64,000 nt of DNA, from the NCBI RefSeq assembly GCF_016406085.1, contig NZ_JAEHFJ010000003.1, forward strand, positions 62,001-126,000, written 5' to 3'. Under the pieces are notes generated by a model. The model was not told where the DNA came from. It saw only the letters and a list, made by a program, of their open reading frames with translations, and made no database searches. Positions 63,851-64,000 of the stretch are shown here, piece by piece. The translations under genes and the position numbers were made by a program. The DNA comes from Aureibaculum flavum. GTDB taxonomy: Bacteria > Bacteroidota > Bacteroidia > Flavobacteriales > Flavobacteriaceae. The stretch's first letter is position 1, and every line of letters starts with the position of its first letter.

Positions 63851-64000
63851 TTAGTTCCCCTCTTGAGAGGGGTTAGGGGTGTGTTTTTCAAATTCAATAA
63901 TAAAATGTTCAATTGAGCGAATACCATTATCCGTATCTTTCAATACTTGATAGTCTGAGAATCTAAGGACAGAAACACCTAACTTATTTAACTTATTCTC
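63851..64000 (-). CDS. DUF559-type protein, C-terminal part (partial)
   Basis: An open frame entering from the right edge on the minus strand, 49 residues to the stop. It reads ...GVSVLRFSDYQVLKDTDNGI, then RSIEHFIIEFEKHTPNPSQEGN. The RFSDYQVLKDTDNGIRSI pattern is the C-terminal end of the DUF559 family (Vsr/restriction-endonuclease-like fold). The tail HTPNPSQEGN is encoded by an intergenic repeat that has been read through. The N-terminal catalytic part lies outside the window. It may be co-transcribed with the amidase. Confidence 0.75.
   Translation of the reverse strand, partial: ENKLNKLGVSVLRFSDYQVLKDTDNGIRSIEHFIIEFEKHTPNPSQEGN
63853..63884. repeat. Flavobacterial intergenic repeat, partly coding
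   Basis: The stretch with CCCCTCTTGAGAGGGG, followed by GTTAGGGGTGTG, is a palindromic repeat of a kind found often in this family (translated as TPNPSQEG in one frame). Here it forms the last codons of the DUF559 protein. Confidence 0.6.

Overview
The window comes from an AT-rich chromosome of a marine-type Flavobacteriaceae (phylum Bacteroidota). The evidence is gene content: two SusC/SusD pairs, the type IX secretion protein PorT, a secreted protein with a type IX sorting tail, the lipoprotein outer-membrane assembly factor TamL, a short primary sigma factor of about 287 residues, a fused SecDF, and promoters of the Bacteroidota form (TTG, 18-21 nt, TAnnTTTG). Species cannot be fixed from the sequence. 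I see no tRNA, rRNA, CRISPR array, phage or insertion sequence; most of the window is core genome.

Layout. 1-12956: end of malate dehydrogenase, a DUF4412-type protein, an M28 peptidase, formate-tetrahydrofolate ligase, SecDF, a fused hypoxanthine phosphoribosyltransferase/adenylate kinase, Obg, a TPR-tailed lipoprotein, YwbE and an S9 peptidase. 13145-18294: two unassigned envelope proteins, a TIGR01777-type oxidoreductase with a 44-residue membrane peptide upstream, and LepA. 18413-33873: an accessory nutrient-uptake region with a DeoR-type regulator, SusCD pair 1, a NamZ-type exo-N-acetylmuramidase, SusCD pair 2 with a surface lipoprotein, and a tight operon of L-Ala-D/L-Glu epimerase, an alpha-oxoamine-synthase-like PLP enzyme and OsmC. 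34174-54510: housekeeping genes (AhpD-like protein, recJ, rpe, rpoD, pnp, rpsO, lipoate ligase, accD, fbaA, tamL, a TrmH-like methyltransferase, porT, ubiE, queA, a type IX-secreted serine protease, rlmN). 54555-64000: a TonB receptor under a TPP riboswitch, a second TonB receptor with its own lipoprotein, a secreted endonuclease I, a small membrane protein, a nitrilase-family amidase and the end of a DUF559 protein.

How the genes work together. The most interesting region is 18413-33873. NamZ releases MurNAc from peptidoglycan chains, the epimerase acts on the peptidoglycan dipeptide L-Ala-D-Glu, and two SusCD porters could import fragments; this suggests a peptidoglycan-fragment utilisation locus. 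Both susC promoters carry the same arrangement: AAAAC-type half-sites repeated with a 20-nt period, placed at the same distance from a TAnnTTTA -7 box that lacks a -33 TTG. This looks like a shared operator, with the adjacent DeoR-type protein the obvious candidate regulator. The second clear regulatory element is the TPP riboswitch at 57075-57149 (minus strand), which marks the 54555-56945 receptor as a probable thiamin transporter. Functional assignments rest on motif recognition by eye; no database search was run.
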